Assembly: GCF_002973595.1 (NCBI RefSeq)
Contig: NZ_PVEO01000003.1
Location: 1-64,000, forward strand
DNA length: 64,000 bases
Reading direction: 5' to 3'
From: Jejuia pallidilutea
Lineage (GTDB): Bacteria; Bacteroidota; Bacteroidia; Flavobacteriales; Flavobacteriaceae
Below the pieces are notes generated by a model, which did no database searches, was not told the DNA's origin, and worked only from the letters and a program-made list of their open reading frames with translations. Made by a program: the position numbers and the translations under genes. This document shows, piece after piece, positions 54,103-63,024 of the stretch. How positions within the stretch are numbered: the first letter of the stretch is position 1; the number at the start of each line of letters is the position of its first letter.

Positions 54103-55255
54103 TGCTCAATTAGAAATACAATTAATTGCATGTTTGGTTGCTATAGCTTGCGCTATTCCAGGAACATTTTTAGTGCTCCGTAAAATGGCTATGATTAGTG
54201 ATGCCATAAGCCATTCTATATTACCAGGTATTGTTATTGGTTTTTTTATTACACAAGATTTAAACTCACCATTATTAATTCTACTTGCTGCTTTAACTGG
54301 TATTTTAACAGTGGTTTTGGTAGAATACATTCAAAAAACAGGTTTGGTAAAAGAAGATACCGCAATAGGATTAGTATTTCCTGCTCTATTTAGTATTGGT
54401 GTAATTATGATAGCCAAAAATGCCAACGACGTTCATTTAGATGTTGATGCGGTATTGTTGGGAGAACTTGCTTTTGCTCCTTTTGATAGACTCATAATCT
54501 CTGGTGCAGATGTTGGCCCTAAATCTTTATGGATTATAGGCACCATACTAGCTATAACCGTAGGATTATTATTTGCCTTTTTTAAAGAATTAAAGATAAG
54601 TACGTTTGATGCTGGTTTAGCAGCTTCATTAGGCTTTTCGCCCGTTGCAATTCATTATGGTTTAATGACGGTATCGTCTGTAACCACAGTTGGCGCCTTT
54701 GATGCGGTTGGTGCAATTTTAGTAGTAGCTTTAATGATTGCTCCTGCAGCGACTGCTTATTTGTTAACTAACGAATTAAAACGCATGCTTATTTATGCTA
54801 TTTGCTTTGGTGTATGCAGCGCCATTTCTGGATATTGGGTAGCTCATTGGTTAGATGCTTCAATAGCTGGCTCTATAACTACCATGTTAGGCATATTGTT
54901 TTTAGCTGTGTATCTATTTGCCCCAAACAAAGGTGTTATTGCTGTGTTATATCGAGAAAAACAACAACGCACAGAAGTTTCGCTGCTTACGTTCTTACTT
55001 CATTTAAAAAACCATACCGATGAACGCGAGCGCCATGTTAATCACCTTAACGAGCATATTAATTGGCAAAAAGTACGTTCTAAATCTGTTTTAGATCTGG
55101 CTCTAAAAAACAATATGATTCTGTTAGACAATAATATTGTATCCTTAACAGAAAAAGGGGAAGCATTTACATCAAAAGCGATCAATTACATTATCACGAA
55201 TAAAGATGCTCAAATTGAAGACATGAAAGACGATTTCTTTTTGTTTAGAGGGTAA
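54095..55255 (+). CDS. Metal ABC transporter permease 2, with winged-helix-like tail
   Basis: The 386-residue protein is a second ABC-3 permease: LRKMAMISDAISHSILPGIV (about 27-46), LVKEDTAIGLVFPALFSIGV (about 84-103) and VGAILVVALMIAPAATAYLL (about 208-227). Its tail (about 295-386) contains EHINWQKVRSKSVLDLALKN followed by NMILLDNNIVSLTEKGEAF, again reading like a helix-wing pair. Two unlike permeases suggest a heterodimer. The neighbouring regulator and binding protein suggest manganese or iron. It is the last gene of the unit. Confidence 0.9.
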   Translation: MSSAQLEIQLIACLVAIACAIPGTFLVLRKMAMISDAISHSILPGIVIGFFITQDLNSPLLILLAALTGILTVVLVEYIQKTGLVKEDTAIGLVFPALFSIGVIMIAKNANDVHLDVDAVLLGELAFAPFDRLIISGADVGPKSLWIIGTILAITVGLLFAFFKELKISTFDAGLAASLGFSPVAIHYGLMTVSSVTTVGAFDAVGAILVVALMIAPAATAYLLTNELKRMLIYAICFGVCSAISGYWVAHWLDASIAGSITTMLGILFLAVYLFAPNKGVIAVLYREKQQRTEVSLLTFLLHLKNHTDERERHVNHLNEHINWQKVRSKSVLDLALKNNMILLDNNIVSLTEKGEAFTSKAINYIITNKDAQIEDMKDDFFLFRG

Positions 55256-55413
55256 TTGAGGGGAAAGTCCAAATAAAACAATACCTTTTTTTTATGGTTT
55301 AAATTCCATTGCGCACTACAACTATGTCTTTCGTCTAAAAAGTTGAATTTTCGACATAAATTAAAACGCAGAAAGGTTAAATTTTCGTACTTTTATTTAT
55401 CTAAATAATACTA

Positions 55414-58400
55414 ATGAAAAACTTTCTCACCCTAGTGGTACTGTTACTATGTACCGCTAAATTCTCTGCCCAAGAAAAAATTCCTTTTGTTGATATAAAT
55501 GAGATTTACTCACAACTCTCCGACAAAGCCTCTTTAGAGGACTACGCAAAAAACCTCGAGCTTTTAAACAAAATACATAAAAACGATTCTTCTTATTGTC
55601 GCGTACTCGTCTCTAAATCGTATTACCTATTGAATTCGAAGAAATACAACGAAGCCTTAAATACTGTAAATGAAGGTTTGGATAGAGGATGTGAGGATAT
55701 GAATCTATCCTTTTACATCAATAAAGGTCTAACCTATTCTCTCATGGAAGATTATAAAAAAGCTATAGAAGTATACAACACTGCCTTGGAAATATATCCA
55801 AAAAACCCAGAATTATGGTGTAACAAAGGTATAGCTTACGAAAAAGTTTCAAACTTAGAAGCAGCAATTAAAGCCTATAAAACAGCCATAACATTAAAAC
55901 CCACTTATGGCAGACCGCATTTACAACTTGGTAATATTTGCTATAAACAAGAGCGTATAACTCAAGCTTTGATGTGTTTTAATGTATACCTGATTTTAAT
56001 AATTGATGAAGAAAATGCATTTAATACCTTAAAATCTTTAAACAATGTGGTGTCTAGCAGAAATGAAAATGAAGCTAATCCTGATTTTGTAATATCTCCT
56101 GATGATAAAGCTTTTGACGAGTTAGATTTAATTATAAACAACAAAATTGCACTTAATAAAAAATACAAGACTGGACATAAAATTGAAATTCCTTTAACCA
56201 AACAAAATCATGCTATGTTGGAACAGCTAAAAGATTTTGAAGGCTATGGAGGTTTTTGGGATAACAAATATGTACCATTATATAAATGGATTGCTGTTAA
56301 TAATTATTTTGAAGACTTTATTTACACAATTTGTTACTCTATAGAAAATGAAAAGTATGCTAAAACTGTAAAAACCAATGAAAAAAATATCGTTGAATTT
56401 CTAAAAAAATTCTACCCTAAATGGCGCAGTATTTTAAGTACTAATATCATAAAGTTTAACGGTAAAACTCAAGAAGTTAATAATTATTATTATGATAATT
56501 ATACCCAAGCAGTAGGAAAGATGGAAGGAGAAACATCCGTTGGAAAATGGCTTATCTATAACAAATCTGGGCAACTAGCCTCTGAGGGCACCTACGACAT
56601 AAATGGCGAACGCGATGGAACTTGGACCTGGTATCACCTTAACGGAAAAGTAAAAGAGATTGCTAACTACAAAAATAGCAACCTTCATGGAGAAAATCTA
56701 TATTTTTTTTATGATGGTAAACCTAAAATTATAGCGAATTTTAAAGAAGGTGAACTAAATGGCGAATACTTATTATATAACGATACAGGTGCTGTATCAG
56801 AGAAAAAATATTTTAAGTCAGGCAAGTTAAATGGTATATATAAATCATACTTCGATGTTGGTGAGTCTCTTTTAGAATGGTATATACCTTACAAAAACGG
56901 CAATATTGATTCTACAGCAATAGAATACTATGCTAATGGAGATGTTTATAGTGAAATACCTTTTTTAGATGGTAAGAGGCATGGTATTGAAAAAAAGTAT
57001 CATTTTAACAAAAAGATAGCTTCAGAAATTAGTTACGCCAATGGGGAATTAAACGGCTCCTACAAAACCTTTCATTCTAATGGCGCTATTTGGAAAGAAG
57101 GTGAAAGTATAGACAACTTCTACAACGGGCCTTTTAAAACGTATTACAGAAATGGAAATTTAGAAAGTGATGAAATTTACCACAACGGTTCATTAGACGA
57201 TGAAAATAAATATTATGATAATGATGGCAAACTTCAAAGTGTGTTTTTATATCGAAAAGGAGAAATAATCGCTTATAAATATTTAGATAAAACAGGAAAT
57301 GTCTTAAAAGAAGCTCGAAAAAAAGGAGGCGAATTTCAATTTACCGGCTATTCACCACAAGGTATAAAGTTTTCTGAAGGATTATATGACATCAAAGGCG
57401 GAAAAGAGGGACTATGGGAATTCTATTCAGATAATGGTGTGCTTACTGAAAAAGGGAAATATAGCGACAATAAAGCTTTTGGGAATCATATAAGCTACTA
57501 TAATAATGGAGAACCAGAATCTATATCGCAATATAACAACGATTCGCTAAGTGGTTATTTTGTTCAATACCATAAAAATGGAAAAATGAAACAGCAAGGG
57601 TGGTACAAAAACCACAACGCTCAAGGTGAATGGCATATTTACTACCCAAATGGTACGTTAAAAGAAATCAACTTTTATCATAATGGAAATTTATATGGCC
57701 CACAACAACTTTTTGCTGTAAACGGCAAACCTGAACGCAACTATACTTACAAATTAGGCAAACTTCACTCTGAAATTTATTTTGATGAAAACGGTAACAG
57801 TTTAGACACTATAAATTACCGCCCACTAACTAAAAATCATAAAATAATCTACAAGTTTAACAATGGCAAAACCGATTTAGAAATAGATTATGTAAACGGT
57901 ATTAAACATGGAAAATATATAAGTTACGACTATTATGGCAATATTATACTAAAAGGAAGCTATAACAATGGTGAAATGGATGGTAAATGGACTTGGTACT
58001 ATACAGATGGTAAAGTAAATTACGTGAAAAATTATCGAGACGGTAATTTACATGGCGAATTTTTAAACTTTTATGAAAACGGAAATCTTAATGAAAAAGA
58101 AGTTTATGAGTTTGGAAGAATTGTTGGCACTTCTATTGAATATCATGATAATGGTAAAATATCTCAAACCACAGAGTATGAAAATGGTGATGTGCATGGC
58201 AGAAAGGTGTTTTACGATTATTCTGGCAAATTACAACTCATTCGTTTTTACAACTATGGTAGGTTAATAGGTTATAGTTATTTAGACACAAACTCTGAAG
58301 AGATAGAAATGATTGCTTTAGAAAATGAAACAGGTAAAATAAAGGCGTATTTCGAAAATGGTAAAGTTTCTCGTGAAATGGAATATAAAAATGGAGAGTT

Positions 58401-58710
58401 GGTTAAAAACTATAAAGAGTATTATTATTCTGGACAATTAGAAAGCAATTTAAATTTTATTGATGGGGACTACAACGGCAAAATAATTTACTACTATGCT
58501 AATGGTAATAAAAAAAGGGAAAGCAATTACGAGTATGGTGTTCTACAGGGATTGTATACTACATATTACAAAAACGGCAAGATACAAGAAGAAATAAATT
58601 ATTTGAATGATTATGAAAACGGTCCTAAAAAATACTATAATGCCAACGGAGAACTAACAAAAGAGGAACTGTATTTTAATGGTGATATTTACCAATCTAA
58701 AACCTTTTAA
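55414..58710 (+). CDS. TPR and MORN-repeat protein
   Basis: The 1098-residue protein has a signal peptide (LVVLLLCTAKFSAQ), TPR repeats (about 60-215; AIEVYNTALEIYPKNPELWC is one), a unique region (about 225-345), and then a long array of MORN_2-type repeats to the end. Units of about 22 residues have the form G-x-W-x-x-Y-x-x-x-G, for example GERDGTWTWYHLNGKVKEIA and GEMDGKWTWYYTDGKVNYVK. YwqK-like antitoxin annotations often attach to such repeats, but I see no toxin. An envelope-associated scaffold is the likely role. Its 3' end leads straight into two DUF3857 proteins, with no space for a promoter. Confidence 0.8.
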   Translation: MKNFLTLVVLLLCTAKFSAQEKIPFVDINEIYSQLSDKASLEDYAKNLELLNKIHKNDSSYCRVLVSKSYYLLNSKKYNEALNTVNEGLDRGCEDMNLSFYINKGLTYSLMEDYKKAIEVYNTALEIYPKNPELWCNKGIAYEKVSNLEAAIKAYKTAITLKPTYGRPHLQLGNICYKQERITQALMCFNVYLILIIDEENAFNTLKSLNNVVSSRNENEANPDFVISPDDKAFDELDLIINNKIALNKKYKTGHKIEIPLTKQNHAMLEQLKDFEGYGGFWDNKYVPLYKWIAVNNYFEDFIYTICYSIENEKYAKTVKTNEKNIVEFLKKFYPKWRSILSTNIIKFNGKTQEVNNYYYDNYTQAVGKMEGETSVGKWLIYNKSGQLASEGTYDINGERDGTWTWYHLNGKVKEIANYKNSNLHGENLYFFYDGKPKIIANFKEGELNGEYLLYNDTGAVSEKKYFKSGKLNGIYKSYFDVGESLLEWYIPYKNGNIDSTAIEYYANGDVYSEIPFLDGKRHGIEKKYHFNKKIASEISYANGELNGSYKTFHSNGAIWKEGESIDNFYNGPFKTYYRNGNLESDEIYHNGSLDDENKYYDNDGKLQSVFLYRKGEIIAYKYLDKTGNVLKEARKKGGEFQFTGYSPQGIKFSEGLYDIKGGKEGLWEFYSDNGVLTEKGKYSDNKAFGNHISYYNNGEPESISQYNNDSLSGYFVQYHKNGKMKQQGWYKNHNAQGEWHIYYPNGTLKEINFYHNGNLYGPQQLFAVNGKPERNYTYKLGKLHSEIYFDENGNSLDTINYRPLTKNHKIIYKFNNGKTDLEIDYVNGIKHGKYISYDYYGNIILKGSYNNGEMDGKWTWYYTDGKVNYVKNYRDGNLHGEFLNFYENGNLNEKEVYEFGRIVGTSIEYHDNGKISQTTEYENGDVHGRKVFYDYSGKLQLIRFYNYGRLIGYSYLDTNSEEIEMIALENETGKIKAYFENGKVSREMEYKNGELVKNYKEYYYSGQLESNLNFIDGDYNGKIIYYYANGNKKRESNYEYGVLQGLYTTYYKNGKIQEEINYLNDYENGPKKYYNANGELTKEELYFNGDIYQSKTF

Positions 58711-58711
58711 A

Positions 58712-60634
58712 ATGCGTATTTTATTTCTAATCCTTTCAATATTCTTTAGGATTCCTAGTTATGGGCAACAATCTGAAGAGTTTAAACGCTATAAAGATTT
58801 ATACCCTAATGCTTATTCGGTTACTACAAATAAAGAAACTGTAATTACTATTAAGTTAGAAGATGAAAACCTAAATGTTACACAAGAATTTTTAGAAGAA
58901 GATTTGTATTTAGATGAAGGTGCCAGCAGAAACTCTAAACGCTCATTGCATTTTTCATCATTTTTTGAATTAGATAATGTTGAAGCCTCTTCGTTTGTGT
59001 TTTCTGATGGAAAATATCGCGAAATGGAAGTTAAAGAATTCACTGAGAAGGATGAATTAGATCAATCTTTTTATGACGATTCAAAATCATTAAATTTTAT
59101 TTTCCCAAACCTTCAAAAAGGCGCTAAATCTCGTTTAAAATATTCAGAGAAGGTAAAGAATCCACGCTTTTTGAGCCCTTTTTATTTCGGCGATTTCTCT
59201 CCTATTATCAATAATAAAGTTACCATCGTTGCCGATAAAAATATCAATCTAAAATTTAAAGAATTTCATACTGATAATTTAGATATCAAGTTCAACAAAC
59301 AAGAGAAGCGCAATAGTGTTATCTATACTTGGGAATTAAAGAATATGAATAAGTTTAAATACGAATCTAATTCGCCAACATATAAAAAAATATTTCCACA
59401 TATAGTTCCGATAATCACATCATACAAAACAAAAAACAATACTGTTGCCTTAGCAAATGAAGTAGATGATTTATATAAGTGGTATTACTCTTTGGTAAAA
59501 AACATCAATAAAGACGCACCAGACGAAGAACTTGTTGCCGTAGTGAATGACCTTACCGCAAATAAACCCAATGATTTTGAAAAAGTGAAAGCTATATATT
59601 ATTGGGCGCAGAAAAACATAAAGTATATTGCTTTTGAGTATGCGTTGGGAGGATTTATTCCCAGGCAAGCAAACGATGTTTTTAAAAAGAAATATGGCGA
59701 TTGTAAGGACAATTCTAGCATACTTTATCAAATGCTAGAAATTGCAGGTATAAAAGGAGACCTTACATGGATTGGGACTAGAAAAATACCTTATAGTTAT
59801 GATGAAGTGCCAACACCTATTGTAGATAACCATATGATTTTATCGTATACCGATGAAAAAGACAATACTTATTTTTTAGATGCAACAGGACGATTTATCC
59901 CCATAGATTACCCAACGCCATTTATCCAAGGTAAGGAAGCCTTAATTTCGCAAGGAGAATCAGGCTTCGTTATAAAAAAAGTACCAGTGGTGCCTGCTAA
60001 AAAAAATACCGTAATTGATACAACGGTTGTCAGTTTAGAAGGTGAAAACCTCGTAGGTTCTTCTAAAGTAGAAATATCTGGTTATAGAAAATTAGATTGC
60101 TTTAATATTTTAGAAAATATAACCACTGACGATAAAACTAAAACCTTCTATATTAAACAATTTGAAAAGGGCAATAATAAATTTATAGTGGATACCTATG
60201 AAGCCACAAACTTGTTTGATTATGACAAAAATTTCATTGTGGATTACACATTTAATATTGATGGTTATGCTAAACAATTAGGCGATGAAATTTATATAAA
60301 TCTTAACCTAAATAAGGAGTTAACGCCTTATAAAATGGATGATGACCGCAAAAACGAGATAGAATACGAATATAAAAATTACTTTAACTACACTACCACG
60401 TTTAATATTCCTGAAGGCTACTCTATCGATTACATTCCTGAAAACATCTCGGTCTCTAATGATTTAGTATCTAGCAATATTACGTATACTAAAAACGAAA
60501 ACACTATTACTTACAAACATGATGCACTGTTCAATTTTATTAATCTAAGTTTAGAGGAACAAAAAGAATTAAACAGCATTGTAAAAACTATAAATAAAGC
60601 GTACAAAGAAGTCATTGTACTGAAAAAAAATTAA
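58712..60634 (+). CDS. DUF3857/transglutaminase-fold protein, triad intact
   Basis: I use the ATG at 58712, one base after the stop codon of the TPR/MORN gene (640 residues). The 11 codons upstream from 58679 lie within that gene. There is a signal peptide (ILFLILSIFFRIPSYGQ), a DUF3857 beta domain (about 45-230), a transglutaminase core (about 270-390) and a C-terminal DUF3858-like beta domain. The core has KKYGDCKDNSSILYQMLEIA with the catalytic Cys, VDNHMILSY with the His and FLDATGRF with the Asp, so a thiol acyltransferase or peptidase is possible. Substrates are unknown. It pairs with the inactive-looking paralogue downstream. Confidence 0.85.
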   Translation: MRILFLILSIFFRIPSYGQQSEEFKRYKDLYPNAYSVTTNKETVITIKLEDENLNVTQEFLEEDLYLDEGASRNSKRSLHFSSFFELDNVEASSFVFSDGKYREMEVKEFTEKDELDQSFYDDSKSLNFIFPNLQKGAKSRLKYSEKVKNPRFLSPFYFGDFSPIINNKVTIVADKNINLKFKEFHTDNLDIKFNKQEKRNSVIYTWELKNMNKFKYESNSPTYKKIFPHIVPIITSYKTKNNTVALANEVDDLYKWYYSLVKNINKDAPDEELVAVVNDLTANKPNDFEKVKAIYYWAQKNIKYIAFEYALGGFIPRQANDVFKKKYGDCKDNSSILYQMLEIAGIKGDLTWIGTRKIPYSYDEVPTPIVDNHMILSYTDEKDNTYFLDATGRFIPIDYPTPFIQGKEALISQGESGFVIKKVPVVPAKKNTVIDTTVVSLEGENLVGSSKVEISGYRKLDCFNILENITTDDKTKTFYIKQFEKGNNKFIVDTYEATNLFDYDKNFIVDYTFNIDGYAKQLGDEIYINLNLNKELTPYKMDDDRKNEIEYEYKNYFNYTTTFNIPEGYSIDYIPENISVSNDLVSSNITYTKNENTITYKHDALFNFINLSLEEQKELNSIVKTINKAYKEVIVLKKN

Positions 60635-60638
60635 GACC

Positions 60639-62603
60639 ATGATTAAACCTAAACTTCTACTAATAGTATTGTTTATTGCCCAAGCAACCATTGCGCAAAC
60701 CGAATTATTTTTTAAAGAATACGACTGGGAACAAACACCAAATTACACAATTGAAGAAGGTACTGAAGACCCTATAATAGCATTAAAAGACAAAATAACC
60801 ACAGAGTTTTATTTTGAGGACGATGGTCTTGTGGAGTATTACATGGAGCATAAAGTATATTGGTTAAATTCTGATGAGAAAATTGAATCTTTCAACAAAG
60901 TGTATTTACCCTACAACAGCACTTCAGAATTAAAAATAAGTAAAGCACGTGTTATCACAAAAGCAGGCGAAATTATTGAGCTTGACGATAGTAAAATATT
61001 AACTGCAAAAGATGAAGAAACTGGTAGAAACTACAAATATTTTGCTTTTGAGGGTGTTACAAAAGGTAGTTTTATCGAGTACTATTATGTTGTTAAACGT
61101 TATCCCAGATACAGTGGCAATCGTATTACGCTTCAAACCAGCTATAACAAAAACAATGTAGAGTTCGATTTGTTTGCACCAAAAAACTTGGTTTTCGAAT
61201 TTAAAACTTATAATAATACTCCAGAGGTTGAGCTCGATACCATTATGGAAGACAAATTACATTGGCAACTAAACATGAAAGATGTAAAAGGGCTTCTAAA
61301 CGAAGAGTTTTCGGCTTACGATGCATCTAAAAGCTCCGTAATTTATAAGTTAGATCGTAACATTGCTAGTAATGTTAAAGACATTACTTCGTATAGTAAA
61401 GTTGCCCAAAACATCTATAATTTTTATTATGCTGAAATAAGTGATAAAACTACAAAACAACTTAAAAAGTTTATTGAAGATGCCACCGAAAAGAAAAACC
61501 TTGAAGGTGAAGCCTTAATAAGAAAGCTTGAGTTTTATATAAAAAATAATATTTATATAACAGAAGGCAGTAATGAAAATTTAAAAGACCTTGATGAAGT
61601 CATTAAAAACAAAGTAGCCAGCGAAGCAGGTGTTTTAAAACTTTACATAGCCCTTTTTAAACAACTTGGTATTAAACATGAAATAGTACTAACCAGCGAC
61701 AGACAAGACTTGAAATTTGACAAACAGTTTGAAGCGAATAATTTTCTAACTGATTTTCTAATATATTTCAACACACATAAAACATACTTATCTCCTGTTG
61801 AATTGGAATCTAGATATGGGTTCCCTCCAGCATACTTAACGGATAATTATGGGCTTTTCATAAAAGAAGTTAAAGTTGGAGATTTCACTTCTGGGCTAGG
61901 TAAAATAAAATATATTAAACCTATACCTGCGGAAAAAACCGTTGATAAAATGATTCTTGATATTTCTTTTGAAGAAGATAATATTGAAAATTGCAAAGTG
62001 AACTTAGAGCGATCTTTATCAGGATATTACGGCATGTATTTCCACCCTGTAATACACCTTATTAAACAAGAAAACAAAGACGAGTTGGTTGAGAGTTTTG
62101 CAAAACGTTTAGATGAAAGTGTTAACATAAAAAGTCAAGAAATTCTAAATGCTGACCCAGAACTCTTTGGAATAAAACCAATTGTGTTTGCTTTAGATTT
62201 TGAATCTGAAGCCTTTACTGAAAAAGCAGGGCGAAAATATCTTTTCAAAGTAGGTGAGCTTATAGGAAGGCAAATAGAGATGTATCAGGAAAAGGAGCGT
62301 GTTTTACCTGTTGAAAATGAGTTTACTCGTAGTTATTTTAGAACGATAAACATTACCATTCCCGAAGGTTATAAAATAGCTAACCTCGAGGATATTAATA
62401 TTAAAAATACATTTAACGAGAACGGGAAAGACGTATTGATATTCGATTCTTACTATGAATTAAATGGTAATCAACTTAAAATAACGGCAGACGAGCATTA
62501 CCATAAAAATATTATTGATGTCGTAAACTTTGAAGCCTACAGAACCGTAATTAACAGTGCTGCAGATTTTAATAAAGTGGTTTTAATTTTTGAACCTATA
62601 TAA
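60639..62603 (+). CDS. DUF3857/transglutaminase-fold protein with a lost catalytic triad
   Basis: The 654-residue protein has a signal peptide (LLIVLFIAQATIAQ) and the same three-part layout as its neighbour. The core reads NKVASEAGVLKLYIALFKQL at the place of the active-site Cys (Ala instead), NNFLTDFLIYF in place of the His strand and YLSPVELESR in place of the Asp, so none of the three catalytic residues is retained. It is probably a binding or partner protein for the active paralogue, which ends 4 bases upstream. The yraN gene follows after 17 bases. Confidence 0.8.
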   Translation: MIKPKLLLIVLFIAQATIAQTELFFKEYDWEQTPNYTIEEGTEDPIIALKDKITTEFYFEDDGLVEYYMEHKVYWLNSDEKIESFNKVYLPYNSTSELKISKARVITKAGEIIELDDSKILTAKDEETGRNYKYFAFEGVTKGSFIEYYYVVKRYPRYSGNRITLQTSYNKNNVEFDLFAPKNLVFEFKTYNNTPEVELDTIMEDKLHWQLNMKDVKGLLNEEFSAYDASKSSVIYKLDRNIASNVKDITSYSKVAQNIYNFYYAEISDKTTKQLKKFIEDATEKKNLEGEALIRKLEFYIKNNIYITEGSNENLKDLDEVIKNKVASEAGVLKLYIALFKQLGIKHEIVLTSDRQDLKFDKQFEANNFLTDFLIYFNTHKTYLSPVELESRYGFPPAYLTDNYGLFIKEVKVGDFTSGLGKIKYIKPIPAEKTVDKMILDISFEEDNIENCKVNLERSLSGYYGMYFHPVIHLIKQENKDELVESFAKRLDESVNIKSQEILNADPELFGIKPIVFALDFESEAFTEKAGRKYLFKVGELIGRQIEMYQEKERVLPVENEFTRSYFRTINITIPEGYKIANLEDINIKNTFNENGKDVLIFDSYYELNGNQLKITADEHYHKNIIDVVNFEAYRTVINSAADFNKVVLIFEPI

Positions 62604-62620
62604 ACGTTGCGCTTTATATT

Positions 62621-62980
62621 ATGGCACAACACAACGAACTTGGTAAAAAAGGCGAACAATTAGCAGTAGATTTTCTTCTGAAAAACGACTACGATATTAT
62701 AGAACGTAATTATCGCTTTGAGAAGGCTGAAGTTGATATCATTGCTAAAAAAAATGATGTTCTAGCCATTGTTGAAGTGAAAACTCGTTCTACAGCCGAT
62801 TTTGGAGACCCTCAAGATTTTGTAAAACCAAAGCAAATAAAAAACTTGGTTAAAGCCGTTGATGAATATGTAACAGTGAACGATTTAGATGTAGAAGTAC
62901 GCTTTGATATTATAGCGATTGTAAAGGGAAAAGACGGTTACAATATTGAACATTTAGAGAATGCTTTTTATCATTTTTAA
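62621..62980 (+). CDS. YraN/UPF0102-family putative nuclease
   Basis: The 119-residue protein is standard for YraN. NELGKKGEQLAVDFLLKNDY (5-24), RNYRFEKAEVDIIAKKND (about 30-47) and LAIVEVKTRSTADFG (about 49-63) contain the E, D, ExK pattern of the restriction-endonuclease-like fold. The family is widespread and its exact DNA substrate is not established. It is the last gene of the TPR/MORN-DUF3857 run. Confidence 0.92.
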   Translation: MAQHNELGKKGEQLAVDFLLKNDYDIIERNYRFEKAEVDIIAKKNDVLAIVEVKTRSTADFGDPQDFVKPKQIKNLVKAVDEYVTVNDLDVEVRFDIIAIVKGKDGYNIEHLENAFYHF

Positions 62981-62984
62981 TTGA

Positions 62985-63015
62985 GATTCTTCGGTCGTGC
63001 CTCCCTCTGAATGAC
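62985..63015 (-). repeat. Dispersed 32-bp intergenic repeat, copy 2
   Basis: This is the inverted partner of 2827-2859, reading GATTCTTCGGTCGTGCCTCC on the plus strand and continuing CTCTGAATGAC. It lies between two convergent genes. Confidence 0.6.
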
Positions 63016-63024
63016 AAAAAGCTA

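Noticed and set aside
51049-55255. A zinc (ZnuABC) importer
   Set aside because: The binding protein has H-H-E-D ligands and no His-rich loop, and the regulator is DtxR-like and not Zur-like. Zinc is not excluded but is less likely.
55414-58710. A YwqK-type antitoxin of a toxin-antitoxin system
   Set aside because: MORN_2 repeats attract that label, but the protein is exported, about 1100 residues long, and has no toxin neighbour.
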